Below are positions 9,172 through 19,195 of a DNA stretch of 64,000 nucleotides, piece by piece. Under the pieces are notes generated by a model. That model had not been told where the DNA came from. It worked only from the letters and a program-made list of their open reading frames with translations, and made no database searches. The stretch lies in assembly GCA_963732005.1 (NCBI GenBank), contig CAVSXT010000003.1, positions 1,364,001-1,428,000 of the forward strand, in the 5' to 3' direction. The position numbers and the translations under genes were made by a program. Source of the DNA: JASLEW01 sp963732005 (GTDB lineage Bacteria; Acidobacteriota; Thermoanaerobaculia; Multivoradales; UBA5704). The first letter of the stretch is position 1, and every line of letters begins with the position of its first letter.

Positions 9172-9926
9172 CGCCCCACCGCGGTGGCCGGTGCGGGCGG
9201 GTCAGCCGGCTGCGGCGCCTCGGTGCGCTCGATGCGCCCGTCGCGCAGGTGGATCTGGCGGTCGGCCAGCGCCGCCACCGCGGGGTCGTGGGTGACCAGC
9301 ACCAGGGTGGTGCCCTCTTGCCGGCGCAGCTCGGTCATCAGCTCGAGGACGATGCGGCCGGTCGCGCCGTCGAGGTTGCCGGTGGGCTCGTCGGCCAGCA
9401 GGATGGGAGGCCGCGCCGCGAAGGCGCGGGCCAGGGCGACGCGCTGCTGCTCGCCACCCGAGAGCTGGCTCGGGTAGTGGTGGCCGCGGTCGGCGAGGCC
9501 GACGGCGGCCAGTAGCTCGTCGGCGCGCCCCGGCGGATCGGGCAGCGCGCGCAGCTCGGCCGGCAGCAGCACGTTCTCGCGTGCCGTCAGGTTGCCGAGC
9601 AGCTGGAAGCTCTGGAAGACGAAGCCGATCTGGTGGCGGCGCAGCAGCGCCAGGGCGTCTTCCGACAGGCCGGAGATCGGCCGGCCGTCGATGCGCACCT
9701 CGCCGGCGGTCGGCCGGTCGAGCCCCGCCATCAGCGCCAGCAGCGTCGACTTGCCGCTGCCGGACGGTCCGAGGATGGCGACGAACTCTCCTGCCGCCAC
9801 GGCCAGGTCGACCGCGTCGACGATGGTCAGCTCGCGGTCGCCCGACGGCAGGCGGCGGGTGAGGCGGATCAGCTCGATGCGAGGGGGCGGCGCCGCGGTC
9901 GGCGGGGCGGCATACAATCGCGCCAT
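9168..9926 (-). CDS. ABC transporter ATP-binding protein (YbbA/LolD type)
   Basis: The 252-aa ATPase has Walker A GPSGSGKST, Q-loop FVFQSFQLL, signature LSGGEQQRVALARA, Walker B ILLADEPTGNLD and H-loop VTHD. This is the MacB/LolD/YbbA subfamily that energises FtsX-like permeases. The frame stays open further upstream, but that extension lies inside the divergent tesA gene. I place the start at ATG 9926 (MARLYAAPP). That ATG shares bases with the tesA ATG on the other strand: CATG at 9924-9927. No clear Shine-Dalgarno precedes it. It overlaps the permease start by 4 nt and is probably cotranscribed with it. Confidence 0.9.
   Translation of the reverse strand: MARLYAAPPTAAPPPRIELIRLTRRLPSGDRELTIVDAVDLAVAAGEFVAILGPSGSGKSTLLALMAGLDRPTAGEVRIDGRPISGLSEDALALLRRHQIGFVFQSFQLLGNLTARENVLLPAELRALPDPPGRADELLAAVGLADRGHHYPSQLSGGEQQRVALARAFAARPPILLADEPTGNLDGATGRIVLELMTELRRQEGTTLVLVTHDPAVAALADRQIHLRDGRIERTEAPQPADPPAPATAVGR
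9913..9918 (+). promoter_or_regulatory. Putative leaderless -10 hexamer for tesA
   Basis: TACAAT ends 6 nt before the tesA ATG at 9925, the spacing expected if transcription starts at the start codon. No Shine-Dalgarno is present, and the hexamer lies inside the first codons of the divergent ABC ATPase gene. Confidence 0.45.
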
Positions 9927-10629
9927 GACGCGCGCAACTCCGGCCCTGTTGCTGCTTATTCCCGCGCTGCTGCGGGCGGCGGCGCCACCGGTGTCGCCAT
10001 CGGCGGCGGCGCCGCCGCCGATGCCAGCCGGGCAGACGCTGGTGGCGTTCCTGGGCGACAGCCTCACCGCGGGGCTGGGCCTGCCCGCCGATCAGGCCTA
10101 TCCGTCGCTACTGGCGCGGGAGCTGGCCGCCGATGGCTTCGCGGTGCGGGTGATCAACGCCGGGGTCTCGGGCGACACCACCGCCGGGGGCGTCCGGCGC
10201 CTGCGCTGGCTGCTGGCGCAGCGCCCGGCGGTGATGGTGGTCGGGCTGGGCGGCAACGACGGCCTGCGCGGCCAGCCGGTGGGCGAGATCGAGCAGAACC
10301 TGCGCGCCATCGTGGTCCAGAGCCGTCAGGCCGGCGCCAGGGTGCTGCTGCTCGGCATGCAGATCCCGCCCAACTACGGGCCGGACTACACCGGCGCCTT
10401 CGCCGCCATCTATCCGCGGGTCGCGCGCGACCTGCACGTGCCGCTGGTGCCTTTCCTGCTCGCCGGGGTCGGCGGCATCGCCGACCTCAACCAGGCCGAT
10501 GGCATTCATCCCACCGCCGCGGGTCAGCAGAAAGTGGCGGCCAACGTCAAACCGTTCCTCGAGCAGCTACTGCGCCAGGCGTCACCGTCCGCGCCCGCGG
10601 CGAAGGCCGGGGCCGGCCGGCGTCTGTAG
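9925..10629 (+). CDS. tesA: Periplasmic arylesterase / lysophospholipase TesA-like (SGNH hydrolase)
   Basis: The 234-aa protein has a signal peptide (MTRATPALLLLIPALL, about 30 residues). It shows the SGNH blocks: GDSLTAG with the nucleophile serine, the Gly in INAGVSGDT, GGNDG, and the DGIHPTAAG Asp-His pair. TesA is a multifunctional periplasmic thioesterase, esterase and lysophospholipase. It is divergent from the ybbA-type ATPase, as in E. coli. The start codons of the two genes overlap, and a -10-like TACAAT lies 6 nt upstream. The 3' end overlaps the convergent mazG frame by about 100 bp. Confidence 0.9.
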   Translation: MTRATPALLLLIPALLRAAAPPVSPSAAAPPPMPAGQTLVAFLGDSLTAGLGLPADQAYPSLLARELAADGFAVRVINAGVSGDTTAGGVRRLRWLLAQRPAVMVVGLGGNDGLRGQPVGEIEQNLRAIVVQSRQAGARVLLLGMQIPPNYGPDYTGAFAAIYPRVARDLHVPLVPFLLAGVGGIADLNQADGIHPTAAGQQKVAANVKPFLEQLLRQASPSAPAAKAGAGRRL

Positions 10630-11471
10630 CCGGGTGGCCGGCTAGCCGCAGCCCTCGGCGCCGCGCCTGGCGCCACGAGGCCTGCTCTAAGGCTGGTGGC
10701 CAGCTGCCGCTTCGCCTCCTCCCAGAGGGCGTCCATCTCCTCGAGCGTCGCCTCGCCGAGCTGCCGGCCGCTCGCGGCCAGGCCCCGCTCGACGTGCTCG
10801 AAGCGCTGCCGGAACTTGCGGTTGGCGCCGGCCAGCGCGGCCTCCGGATCGAGCTCGAGCTTGCGCGCCAGGTTGGCGACGGTGAACAGCAGGTCGCCGA
10901 CCTCCTCACGCACTGCCGGCGCCGCGTCGGCGGCGATGGCGCGGCGCAGCTCCCCGAGCTCCTCTTCGATCTTCTCCAGCACCGGCGCGGCTGAAGCCCA
11001 ATCGAAGCCTACGCCGGCGGCTTTCTGGGTCAGGCGGTAGGCGCCGAGCAGGGCGGGCAGGGAGGCGGGCACGCCGGCCAGCAGCGAGGCGCGCCGCGGC
11101 TCCTCCTGCAGCTTGCGGCGCTCCCAGGCGGCGCGCACCGCCGCCGCATCCGCCAGCTCCTCGCCGCCGAAGACGTGCGGATGGCGGGCCACCATCTTGC
11201 GGCGCACCCCGTCGACGGCCGCCGCCAGGTCGAAAGCCCCGGCCTCCGCGGCGAGGCGGCCGATGAACACCGCCTGAAACAGCAGGTCGCCGAGCTCGCC
11301 GGCGATCTCCCCCCAGTCGCCGCCGTCGATCGCTGCAGCCAGCTCGTGCGCCTCCTCCAGCAGGTAGGCGCGCACCTCTCCCAGTCCCTGCTCGCGATCC
11401 CAGGGACAGCCGCCGGGAGCGCGCAGCCGCTCGACGAGGTCGAGCAAGGGTTGCAAGGTCGCGTCGGACAT
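10524..11471 (-). CDS. mazG: Nucleoside triphosphate pyrophosphohydrolase MazG
   Basis: The 315-aa protein has two tandem MazG domains with metal-binding signatures: LLEEAHELAAAI and GELGDLLFQAVF in the first half, EEELGELRRAI and EEVGDLLFTVAN in the second. MazG hydrolyses NTPs to NMP and pyrophosphate, cleaning up aberrant nucleotides and lowering (p)ppGpp in stress. Conserved sequence ends near residue 260. The last 50 or so residues run antisense into tesA and are Arg/Ala-rich, so they may be a non-conserved read-through tail. A GGGAGGGT-type ribosome-binding site lies slightly far from the ATG. Confidence 0.9.
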   Translation of the reverse strand: MSDATLQPLLDLVERLRAPGGCPWDREQGLGEVRAYLLEEAHELAAAIDGGDWGEIAGELGDLLFQAVFIGRLAAEAGAFDLAAAVDGVRRKMVARHPHVFGGEELADAAAVRAAWERRKLQEEPRRASLLAGVPASLPALLGAYRLTQKAAGVGFDWASAAPVLEKIEEELGELRRAIAADAAPAVREEVGDLLFTVANLARKLELDPEAALAGANRKFRQRFEHVERGLAASGRQLGEATLEEMDALWEEAKRQLATSLRAGLVAPGAAPRAAASRPPGYRRRPAPAFAAGADGDAWRSSCSRNGLTLAATFC

Positions 11472-11574
11472 GGGCGGCTGGACCCTCCCTGGCTTCAGCC
11501 TGGCGGGAAATGGCGCGGCGTGACACGATGACGGCCGCCGCCGTTTCGGCTTGCCCTCGCCACCGCGCGCTTGC

Positions 11575-11580
11575 TACGAT
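11575..11580 (+). promoter_or_regulatory. Putative -10 box (GCTACGAT) upstream of DUF1844 gene
   Basis: TACGAT preceded by GC lies 54 nt upstream of the GTG start at 11635. That would leave a leader of roughly 45-50 nt containing the GGAGGT ribosome-binding site. It matches the extended -10 words found at other units in this window. No convincing -35 is seen. Confidence 0.3.
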
Positions 11581-11634
11581 TTTTGTGCAAATCCCGAGGC
11601 AGTGTGCGCTTGGTCCCGAGGAGTGGAGGTGCCG

Positions 11635-12372
11635 GTGAGCAAGGAAGGCAAGGAGATCAAGATCACCGACAAGCGGATGTTCACGCCTGACGGCAACCTG
11701 CGTGAAGAGTACCGTTTCCTGGAGGAAAAATCGACCGCCGCGGCCCCGGCGGACACCGGTGCGCCGGCCCCCTCCGCACCCCCGCCGCCAGGCCCGGCGC
11801 ATCCCGACCTGCCTGCCGGCGCCCGCTCCGACCAGTCCGCCGTCGCTCGCCCGGGCGATGCCGCCGCCGCGGCGAGTCTCGACCGCTCCTCCAGGTCCGC
11901 CGCCGGCGCCCGCGGCGACGTCGGCGCCGACGGCGATCCCGGCGATCCCGGCGACCTCGGCGACCTCGGCGACCTCGGCGACCTGAGCCATGGCGGCGGC
12001 GGTGCCGGTTGGGTCGCGGATGGGCGTGAGTTTGGCGCTGGCGGCGGCATTGGCGGCATTGGCGAAATGAGCGACATTGGCGACATGGGCGACCGGGGCG
12101 CGCGGCTGGAGCTGCCGACCTCGGCACCCGGCCCGGGCCCGAGCTTCTACGACCTGGCCGCGATGCTCGCGGAGCCGGTCGCCATCTACCTCGGCGACGT
12201 CGAGCTGCCGGACGGCGAGTCCGCCGAGAACCTGGAGATGGCGCGTCTCTACATCGACCTGCTGGACGTGCTGCGCCAGAAGACGGTCGGCAACCTGACC
12301 GCCCAGGAGTCCGGGTTCCTGGAGGACCTGCTCTACCGCATGCGGGTCCGCTATGTCCAGAAGCGCGGCTGA
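11635..12372 (+). CDS. DUF1844 domain protein with GDL-repeat linker
   Basis: The 245-aa soluble protein begins VSKEGKEIKITDKRMFTPDG and ends with a DUF1844 domain (about residues 165-245: FYDLAAMLAEPVAIYLGD, then an NLTAQESGFLEDLLYRMR block). DUF1844 proteins are small, common in Acidobacteriota and Deltaproteobacteria, and of unknown function. I chose GTG 11635 because GGAGGT sits 4 nt upstream (11625-11630). The central 110 residues are low complexity, including tandem GDP/GDL and GDI/GDM tripeptides built on 9-bp DNA repeats, unlike a compact DUF1844 protein. The 3' end overlaps the next gene by 20 nt. Confidence 0.8.
   Translation: MSKEGKEIKITDKRMFTPDGNLREEYRFLEEKSTAAAPADTGAPAPSAPPPPGPAHPDLPAGARSDQSAVARPGDAAAAASLDRSSRSAAGARGDVGADGDPGDPGDLGDLGDLGDLSHGGGGAGWVADGREFGAGGGIGGIGEMSDIGDMGDRGARLELPTSAPGPGPSFYDLAAMLAEPVAIYLGDVELPDGESAENLEMARLYIDLLDVLRQKTVGNLTAQESGFLEDLLYRMRVRYVQKRG
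11935..12095 (+). repeat. 9-bp in-frame tandem repeats in the DUF1844 gene
   Basis: Two tracts of a 9-bp period are visible. About 11935-11990 repeats GGCGA(T/C)C(C/T)C, encoding GDP or GDL. About 12045-12095 repeats (G)GCATTGGC / GACAT(T/G)GGC, encoding GGI, GDI and GDM. Copies are imperfect. Confidence 0.7.
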
Positions 12373-14164
12373 CAGCCGGCGGCGCTGCAGCTCCGGCCGG
12401 CCGGTGGCGGTGAGCGCCGCGGCGGTGGTCCGCGCGCTGGCGCTGGCAGGCGCGCTGGCGCTGCCGGCGTTGCCCGCCCTGGCGGCGGCCGACCCGCCGG
12501 CGCCGGCCCCGGTCGAAGCCCCGGGGGCGCCGCACGGCGCCGGCTTCGAGATCACTCCGGCCGTGCGCCAGCAGCTGCATCGGATCCAGGAGCAGTGGCT
12601 GCGCTGGGTGAGCGCCACCGACCGCGAGCACTCGGAGGCGGCGGTCAACGAGATGCTGGCCACCGCCGGCCAGCTCGGCATGTCGCGGCTGCCCGATCTC
12701 GCGCTCGGCGCGCTGGCCTGGGCGGTGGACGCGGCGCGGCACAAGGATTTCGCGCGGGCGGGATGGGCGCTGGCGGCCGCCGAGCGCCTCGATCCGGGGC
12801 GGCCCGAGGTGGCCTTCGCGGAATCGGCGGTGGCGCGGGCCGCCGGCTCGTATGCACGCTCCGCGGCGGCCCTGTGCCGCGCCTATCCGCGGCTGTTCGT
12901 GCTGCCGCTCGAACGCTACCTGTGGCTGCAGGACCTGCTGCTCTGGTGCATGTACCTGCTGCTGTTCACCGGCGGTCTGTTCGTCGCGGCGCTGATGGCC
13001 ACCCGCGGTGGCGGCCTGTTCCACGACCTCGCGGCCCTGCCCGGACGCCGCCTGCCGCGCGGCGTCGCCGCCGCGCTCGCCGCCGCCGCCCTGCTCTGGC
13101 CGCTGGCCTTTCCCGGGCGTCTCGTCTGGCTGCTGCTGCTCTGGTCGCTGCTGCTGTGGGGATATGCCTCTGCCAGCGAGCGGGCGGTGCTGATCGGCCT
13201 GTGGCTGCTGCTCGGCGCGTCGCCGCTGCTGGTCGGGGTGCAGCAGCGGGCGGTGGCGGTGCGGATGTCGCCGCCGGTCAAGGCGCTCGAGAGCTTGCGC
13301 CAGCGGCGGCTCTACGGCGGCCTCTTCACCGACCTCGGGCTGCTGCGCTCCAGCCTTCCGGACAGCCCGGCGGTCAAGCACCTGCTGGCCGACGTGCACC
13401 GCATGCTGGGCCAGTGGGAGCTTGCCCGCGGCTTCTATCGCGAGGTGCTGGTGGCCGAGCCGCACAATGCTTCCGCGCTGCTCAACCTCGGCGTCTACGC
13501 CTTCAACCGGGGCGACCTCAGCGGCGCCGGGCAATACTTCCAGCAGGCTGCCGCGGCCGACCCGCACAACGCCGCGCCGCAGTTCGACCTGAGCCAGACC
13601 TTCGACGAGGGCTATCTCTTCGACGAGGCGCGGCACGCCCTGGCCCAGGCCAAGCGGATCGACGCGGAGCGGGTCGACCGCTGGCTGAGCAACGCCGAGC
13701 AGGAGCGGGTGGTGGCCGGCAGCGGCGGGTTGGCGCTGATCCCCGACGTCGAGCGCAGCCTGATCGGTCCGGCAGCCGCCGGGCCGGACCTGGCGCAGCA
13801 TGGCGCTTCCCTGGCGGTCTCCGTGGGCGCCATCCTGCTCGCCGTCGCACTGCACCTTTCCCGGCGTCCATTCGGCTACGGGGAAGGCCGCCTGCACTGG
13901 CACCTCGGGCATCGCGGCTTCGACCGCTGGCGGCGGGTCATGGTGCCGGGTCTGACCTCGGCCGAGGCCGGCGATGGCGGCCGCGCTTTTCTGGCGCTGC
14001 TGGCGCCGGTGGCGCTGCTGATGCTGCCGTGGTTCGAGCGTCTCGGCTACCGCATCCCCTGGGGGTATGATGCCGGCAGCGTCGCTGCATGGACGCTCTC
14101 GGTCGCGGGGCTGCTGCTCTACCTCGCGGCCAGGCTGCGCTGGGAGCTGCGCAACGCGGTATGA
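12353..14164 (+). CDS. TPR-containing membrane protein
   Basis: The 603-aa protein has an N-terminal signal or first membrane segment (about residues 20-45), a helical region, several transmembrane helices (about 200-310), then TPR units. One TPR reads HNASALLNLGVYAFNRGDLSGAGQYFQQAAAADPHN. Two or three C-terminal transmembrane helices follow. TPRs suggest a scaffold in a membrane assembly, but no specific partner is evident. It overlaps the DUF1844 gene by 20 nt and is followed after 18 nt by the DUF4388 gene, so the three probably form an operon. Function not recognised. Confidence 0.7.
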   Translation: MSRSAADSRRRCSSGRPVAVSAAAVVRALALAGALALPALPALAAADPPAPAPVEAPGAPHGAGFEITPAVRQQLHRIQEQWLRWVSATDREHSEAAVNEMLATAGQLGMSRLPDLALGALAWAVDAARHKDFARAGWALAAAERLDPGRPEVAFAESAVARAAGSYARSAAALCRAYPRLFVLPLERYLWLQDLLLWCMYLLLFTGGLFVAALMATRGGGLFHDLAALPGRRLPRGVAAALAAAALLWPLAFPGRLVWLLLLWSLLLWGYASASERAVLIGLWLLLGASPLLVGVQQRAVAVRMSPPVKALESLRQRRLYGGLFTDLGLLRSSLPDSPAVKHLLADVHRMLGQWELARGFYREVLVAEPHNASALLNLGVYAFNRGDLSGAGQYFQQAAAADPHNAAPQFDLSQTFDEGYLFDEARHALAQAKRIDAERVDRWLSNAEQERVVAGSGGLALIPDVERSLIGPAAAGPDLAQHGASLAVSVGAILLAVALHLSRRPFGYGEGRLHWHLGHRGFDRWRRVMVPGLTSAEAGDGGRAFLALLAPVALLMLPWFERLGYRIPWGYDAGSVAAWTLSVAGLLLYLAARLRWELRNAV

Positions 14165-14182
14165 GCGCTGAGGTCGTCGCCG

Positions 14183-15760
14183 ATGGCGGTTGAAGGCAGC
14201 CTGGACCTCTTCAGCCTGCCGGAGATCCTGCAGATGATCTCGCAGCAGGGCAAGACCGGCATCCTGACCATCCAGGGCCAGCAGGACATCGTCGCCATCT
14301 CGTTCTTGAGCGGCCGCATCGTCGCCGCCGATTCGCTCGCCCATACCATCGAGGAGGGCCTCTCGACGCTGCTGGTGGAGGAGGGGCTGCTCAGCGCCGC
14401 CGAGCTTGCGCGCGCCGGCGCCGAGCACCAGGCCGGCGGCGGCCGCCTCCTCGACCTGCTGGTGGAGCGCCGATACCTGACCCGCCAGCAGCTGCTGGCC
14501 GCCCTGCGGTTGCAGACTATCCGCCAGCTCGAGGCGCTGCTGCGCTGGCAGGAAGGCGATTTCAAGTTCTACAGCGGCGACGAGGTGTCCTACGAGGAGG
14601 GATTCGAGCCCATCTCGGTCGAGGACCTGCTGTTGCGGAACCTGGCCGATTTCGCCGCCCGCGCCGCCCAGTCCGCCCCGCCCGCGCTGCAAGCCCAGGC
14701 CAACCGGCAGGTCCCGCCTGTCCAGGGCAGTGTGAGCCGCCGGGAGACGCACGGGATGGCGCCGGCGCGTTCGGTAGCCGCCCAGCCCTTGCCGCCCGGC
14801 ACCGCTCCGGCAGCGCGGCCGGCGCCGCGCCCGCCGGCGGCCCCGGAGAGCGGTGGGGAGCTGTGGTTGCCGCAGGTGCCCGAGCTGCCGGAGTTGCCGC
14901 TGGCAGGCGCGCCGCCCGGGAAGTCTTCACCCGCCGCCGCGACCGTGCCGGCGGGCCTGCCGGCACCTGCCGCCGCGGCCGCCGCCGGAGCGGCGGCGCT
15001 GGTGCGGCCGCCGGCGGCGTCGGAACTGCTGCCATGGCCGGCGGCCGCCCTGTCGGCGCCGGCGGCCTCAGAGCCGCTGCCGTGGCCCGCCGCGGCGCTG
15101 ATGCCGCCGCCGGAGGCCCTGGCGCCGAGCGGACCCCGGCCAAGGTCCGCCGGCGGAGTCGGCGTCGCTGGCACCGCGGGCGCCGCCGTCGCTCCCGAGA
15201 CGCCACCTCCGCCCGCGGTCACCATGCAGCCGCGCCCCGGCGCTCCCATCCGGCTGCGGCCGCAGCGGTTTCGACAGATGCAGGTCGAGCAGCCGCAGCG
15301 GGTGGCGTCACCGGCCTACCGCCTGGCGCCGGCCGTGCTGGCCCTGGCCGCGGCGGTCGCGCTGGTCGCCTTCGCCCGCCTGGCGCCGGATAGCGTGCTG
15401 CTGCCGCTGCCCTGGGAACAACCCGAGCGCGCCTCGCTGGAGCGCAACCAGCGCGAATCGCTGTACGACAAGATCGAAGGCGCCGCCAAGACGGCTTTCC
15501 TGCGCGACGGGCGCTTCCCGGACCAGCTTGGCCAGCTGCGCGACTCCGGCCTGCTGTCGCCGGACGACCTCGAGGATCCGCGCGGCGAGCCGCTGCTCTA
15601 CTCGGCGCGCGAGGACAGCTACACCCTGCAGGCCACCGAGTCCGGCAAGGCCATCGCCGATGCCGACACCAGCGGCTCGATCGCCGGCAACTTCTTCCTC
15701 GACCCCTCCCTGCTCCAGGCCAGCCCGCAAGGCGGCCCGCCGATCGTGCTCCTCGACTAG
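14183..15760 (+). CDS. DUF4388 (PATAN-like) protein with C-terminal transmembrane and pilin-like tail
   Basis: In this 525-aa protein, residues 1-165 form a DUF4388 domain: GSLDLFSLPEILQMISQQGK, then GILTIQG and FLSGRIVAAD blocks. Such domains occur in gliding, motility and two-component contexts of Deltaproteobacteria and Acidobacteriota. A long Pro/Ala linker follows. A single transmembrane helix (about residues 380-400) then leads to a C-terminal domain with DGRFPDQLGQLRDSGLL and PLLYSAREDSYTLQ, reminiscent of the periplasmic part of type II/IV pseudopilins. That suggests a cytoplasmic sensor coupled across the membrane to a pilin-like domain; this is inference. A GAGGT ribosome-binding site lies 8-12 nt upstream. 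Confidence 0.75.
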   Translation: MAVEGSLDLFSLPEILQMISQQGKTGILTIQGQQDIVAISFLSGRIVAADSLAHTIEEGLSTLLVEEGLLSAAELARAGAEHQAGGGRLLDLLVERRYLTRQQLLAALRLQTIRQLEALLRWQEGDFKFYSGDEVSYEEGFEPISVEDLLLRNLADFAARAAQSAPPALQAQANRQVPPVQGSVSRRETHGMAPARSVAAQPLPPGTAPAARPAPRPPAAPESGGELWLPQVPELPELPLAGAPPGKSSPAAATVPAGLPAPAAAAAAGAAALVRPPAASELLPWPAAALSAPAASEPLPWPAAALMPPPEALAPSGPRPRSAGGVGVAGTAGAAVAPETPPPPAVTMQPRPGAPIRLRPQRFRQMQVEQPQRVASPAYRLAPAVLALAAAVALVAFARLAPDSVLLPLPWEQPERASLERNQRESLYDKIEGAAKTAFLRDGRFPDQLGQLRDSGLLSPDDLEDPRGEPLLYSAREDSYTLQATESGKAIADADTSGSIAGNFFLDPSLLQASPQGGPPIVLLD

Positions 15761-15781
15761 CACCCCCGAAAGGAGAGATCC

Positions 15782-16207
15782 ATGCAAACCGAAACTTCGG
15801 CCGCTCCGGTCTCAAAGGCTGCGCTGTGGACGGGACGCGTCATCAGCGGCATCGTTGCGCTCATGTTGTTCTGGAGTGCCGGGATGGACCTGGCAAGGTC
15901 ATCCATGGTGATGGAGGGGATGACCAAGTATGGGTATCCCGCAGGCTCCGTGCTCGGCATCGGCCTTGCCCTGCTGGCCGGCGTGATTCTCTACGTGGTG
16001 CCCCGCACCTCGATCCTGGGCGCGATCGTGCTCACCGGCTATCTTGGCGGCGCCGTCTCGACCCACGTGCGCGCCGGCGACCCGGTCGGCCGCATGCTCG
16101 TCCCGGTGCTGTTCGGCGTGCTGACCTGGGGAGGGCTCTACCTGCGCGACGCCTGGCTGCGCGGCCTCGTCCCGCTGCGCCGTCCGGAGGCTCGCCCCGG
16201 CGCATAG
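15782..16207 (+). CDS. DoxX-like family membrane protein
   Basis: This 141-aa protein has four hydrophobic helices and the DoxX_2 signatures KYGYPAGS and LGAIVLTGYLGGAVSTHVR. The family lies in the DoxX/SURF4 group of small inner-membrane proteins; biochemical roles are poorly defined. A textbook ribosome-binding site, AAAGGAGAG, lies 5 nt before the ATG. The gene stands 21 nt after the DUF4388 gene and ends before the promoter of the heat-shock operon. Confidence 0.85.
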   Translation: MQTETSAAPVSKAALWTGRVISGIVALMLFWSAGMDLARSSMVMEGMTKYGYPAGSVLGIGLALLAGVILYVVPRTSILGAIVLTGYLGGAVSTHVRAGDPVGRMLVPVLFGVLTWGGLYLRDAWLRGLVPLRRPEARPGA

Positions 16208-16261
16208 ACCTCGGCGGCATCGGCCGCCTCTCGAAGTCCGGAATAAATCTGCGCGCCATCT

Positions 16262-16314
16262 TGTCAACATAGGCGTGGCCCGGATTTGACACGGCGCCAC
16301 TAAGGTTTTAAAAT
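16262..16314 (+). promoter_or_regulatory. Sigma-70-type promoter of the dnaK operon with flanking inverted repeat
   Basis: TTGACA (16286-16291) and TAAAAT (16309-16314) are separated by exactly 17 nt, a near-consensus housekeeping promoter and the strongest seen in the window. TGTCAA at 16262-16267 is the exact reverse complement of the -35 box, 18 nt away. Such an inverted pair could serve as an operator for the HspR-type repressor encoded downstream, although it does not match the published CTTGAGT-N7-ACTCAAG HAIR consensus well. Regulation by HspR is inference. Confidence 0.75.
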
Positions 16315-16371
16315 CTTCCTCGTGGACGGGCCGGGACTCGGGCCCGAGCGATGAACAAGGAGGAGGCGCAC

Positions 16372-18319
<1,948 letters not shown>

Positions 18320-18329
18320 GGTCCGACGC

Positions 18330-19145
18330 ATGCCACCGTTCCGCAAGATCTATCTCGAGGAGCTGACGCGGATCCAGGATCGGATCAACGGCCTGTTCGA
18401 GCAGGCGCTGGTCGCCGCGGACTTCGAGGAGCGGGACGCCGGCGTGCCCGGCAGTTGGGCGCCTGCCGTCGACGTCATCGAGACGGCGGACGCCTATCTG
18501 TTGTTTGCCGAGCTCTCGGGGGTGCGGCGCGAGGACGTGGACTTGCAGGTGCGGGAGCGGCGGCTGGAGCTTTCCGGCCGCCGCCAGCCGCCCGGCGAGC
18601 ACCGCAACTTCCTGCGCATGGAGCGCAGCTATGGTCCCTTCCGCCGCAGCTTCGAGCTGAGCTCGGCGGTCGACGCCGACGGCATCTCCGCCGGCCTCGA
18701 GCGGGGCATCCTGCGGGTGCACGTCCCCAAGCAGGGGCGAGAAGGACAAGAGCTGATGCCTGCCCGGCGCCGCGACGGCCGACCCAAGTACGTGATGATC
18801 AGCGTGGTTTCCGAGCGCTACAGCATTCATCCGCAGACGTTGCGGCTCTACGAGCGCGAGGGCCTGATCAAGCCGGCGCGCAGCTCCGGCAACACCCGCC
18901 TCTACGACGAGGAGGCGATGCGCCGTCTCGAGATCATCCTGGCCCTGACCCGCGACCTTGGCGTCAACCTGGCCGGCGTCGAGGTGATCCTCAACATGAA
19001 GGAGCGCATGGAGCAGATGCAGGGCGAGGTGGACCGCCTGCTGGACTTCGTGCGTCGCGAAGCCCAGGAGCGCCGCGAATCGCTGGCGCGCCAGGGCGCC
19101 CTGGTGAAGGTCCACAGCGGCCCGCTGATCAAGCGCAACGCGTAG
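18330..19145 (+). CDS. Hsp20 small heat-shock protein fused in frame to HspR (MerR family) regulator
   Basis: One 271-aa frame holds two proteins. Residues 1-141 are an alpha-crystallin/Hsp20 chaperone (PAVDVIETADAYLLFAELSG, ERGILRVHVPK). Residues 143-271 are an HspR-like MerR regulator with helix-turn-helix YSIHPQTLRLYEREGLIKP, which normally represses dnaK operons. Removing one G from the GGGG run at 18734-18737 would make the first part end KQGEKDKS with TGA at 18754-18756. An ATG at 18756 would then overlap it and start HspR (MPARRRDGRPKYVMIS). So this may be two overlapping genes joined by a one-base insertion rather than a true fusion. It lies 10 nt after dnaK, in the same operon. Confidence 0.85.
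   Translation: MPPFRKIYLEELTRIQDRINGLFEQALVAADFEERDAGVPGSWAPAVDVIETADAYLLFAELSGVRREDVDLQVRERRLELSGRRQPPGEHRNFLRMERSYGPFRRSFELSSAVDADGISAGLERGILRVHVPKQGREGQELMPARRRDGRPKYVMISVVSERYSIHPQTLRLYEREGLIKPARSSGNTRLYDEEAMRRLEIILALTRDLGVNLAGVEVILNMKERMEQMQGEVDRLLDFVRREAQERRESLARQGALVKVHSGPLIKRNA
19090..19144 (+). repeat. hspR 3'-end direct repeat, copy A
   Basis: These last ~55 bp of the hspR coding region recur at 23150-23204 with about three mismatches. This copy codes for the C-terminus GALVKVHSGPLIKRNA. The two copies bracket about 4 kb of accessory genes. Confidence 0.85.
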
Positions 19146-19163
19146 CATCCTGCCCAACCATCT

Positions 19164-19183
19164 CCGGCGGCGAGGATCGCCGG
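19164..19183. terminator. GC hairpin between convergent hspR and paralog gene
   Basis: CCGGCG (19164-19169) and CGCCGG (19178-19183) form a perfect 6-bp stem with an 8-nt loop in the 50-bp convergent gap. There is no T-run, so termination activity is uncertain. Confidence 0.3.
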
Positions 19184-19195
19184 CAGTCTGCCTTC

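Noticed and set aside
16262..16291. CIRCE or canonical HAIR operator before dnaK
   Set aside because: The inverted TGTCAA/TTGACA pair has an 18-nt spacer and does not match TTAGCACTC-N9-GAGTGCTAA or CTTGAGT-N7-ACTCAAG. It is kept only as a possible operator.
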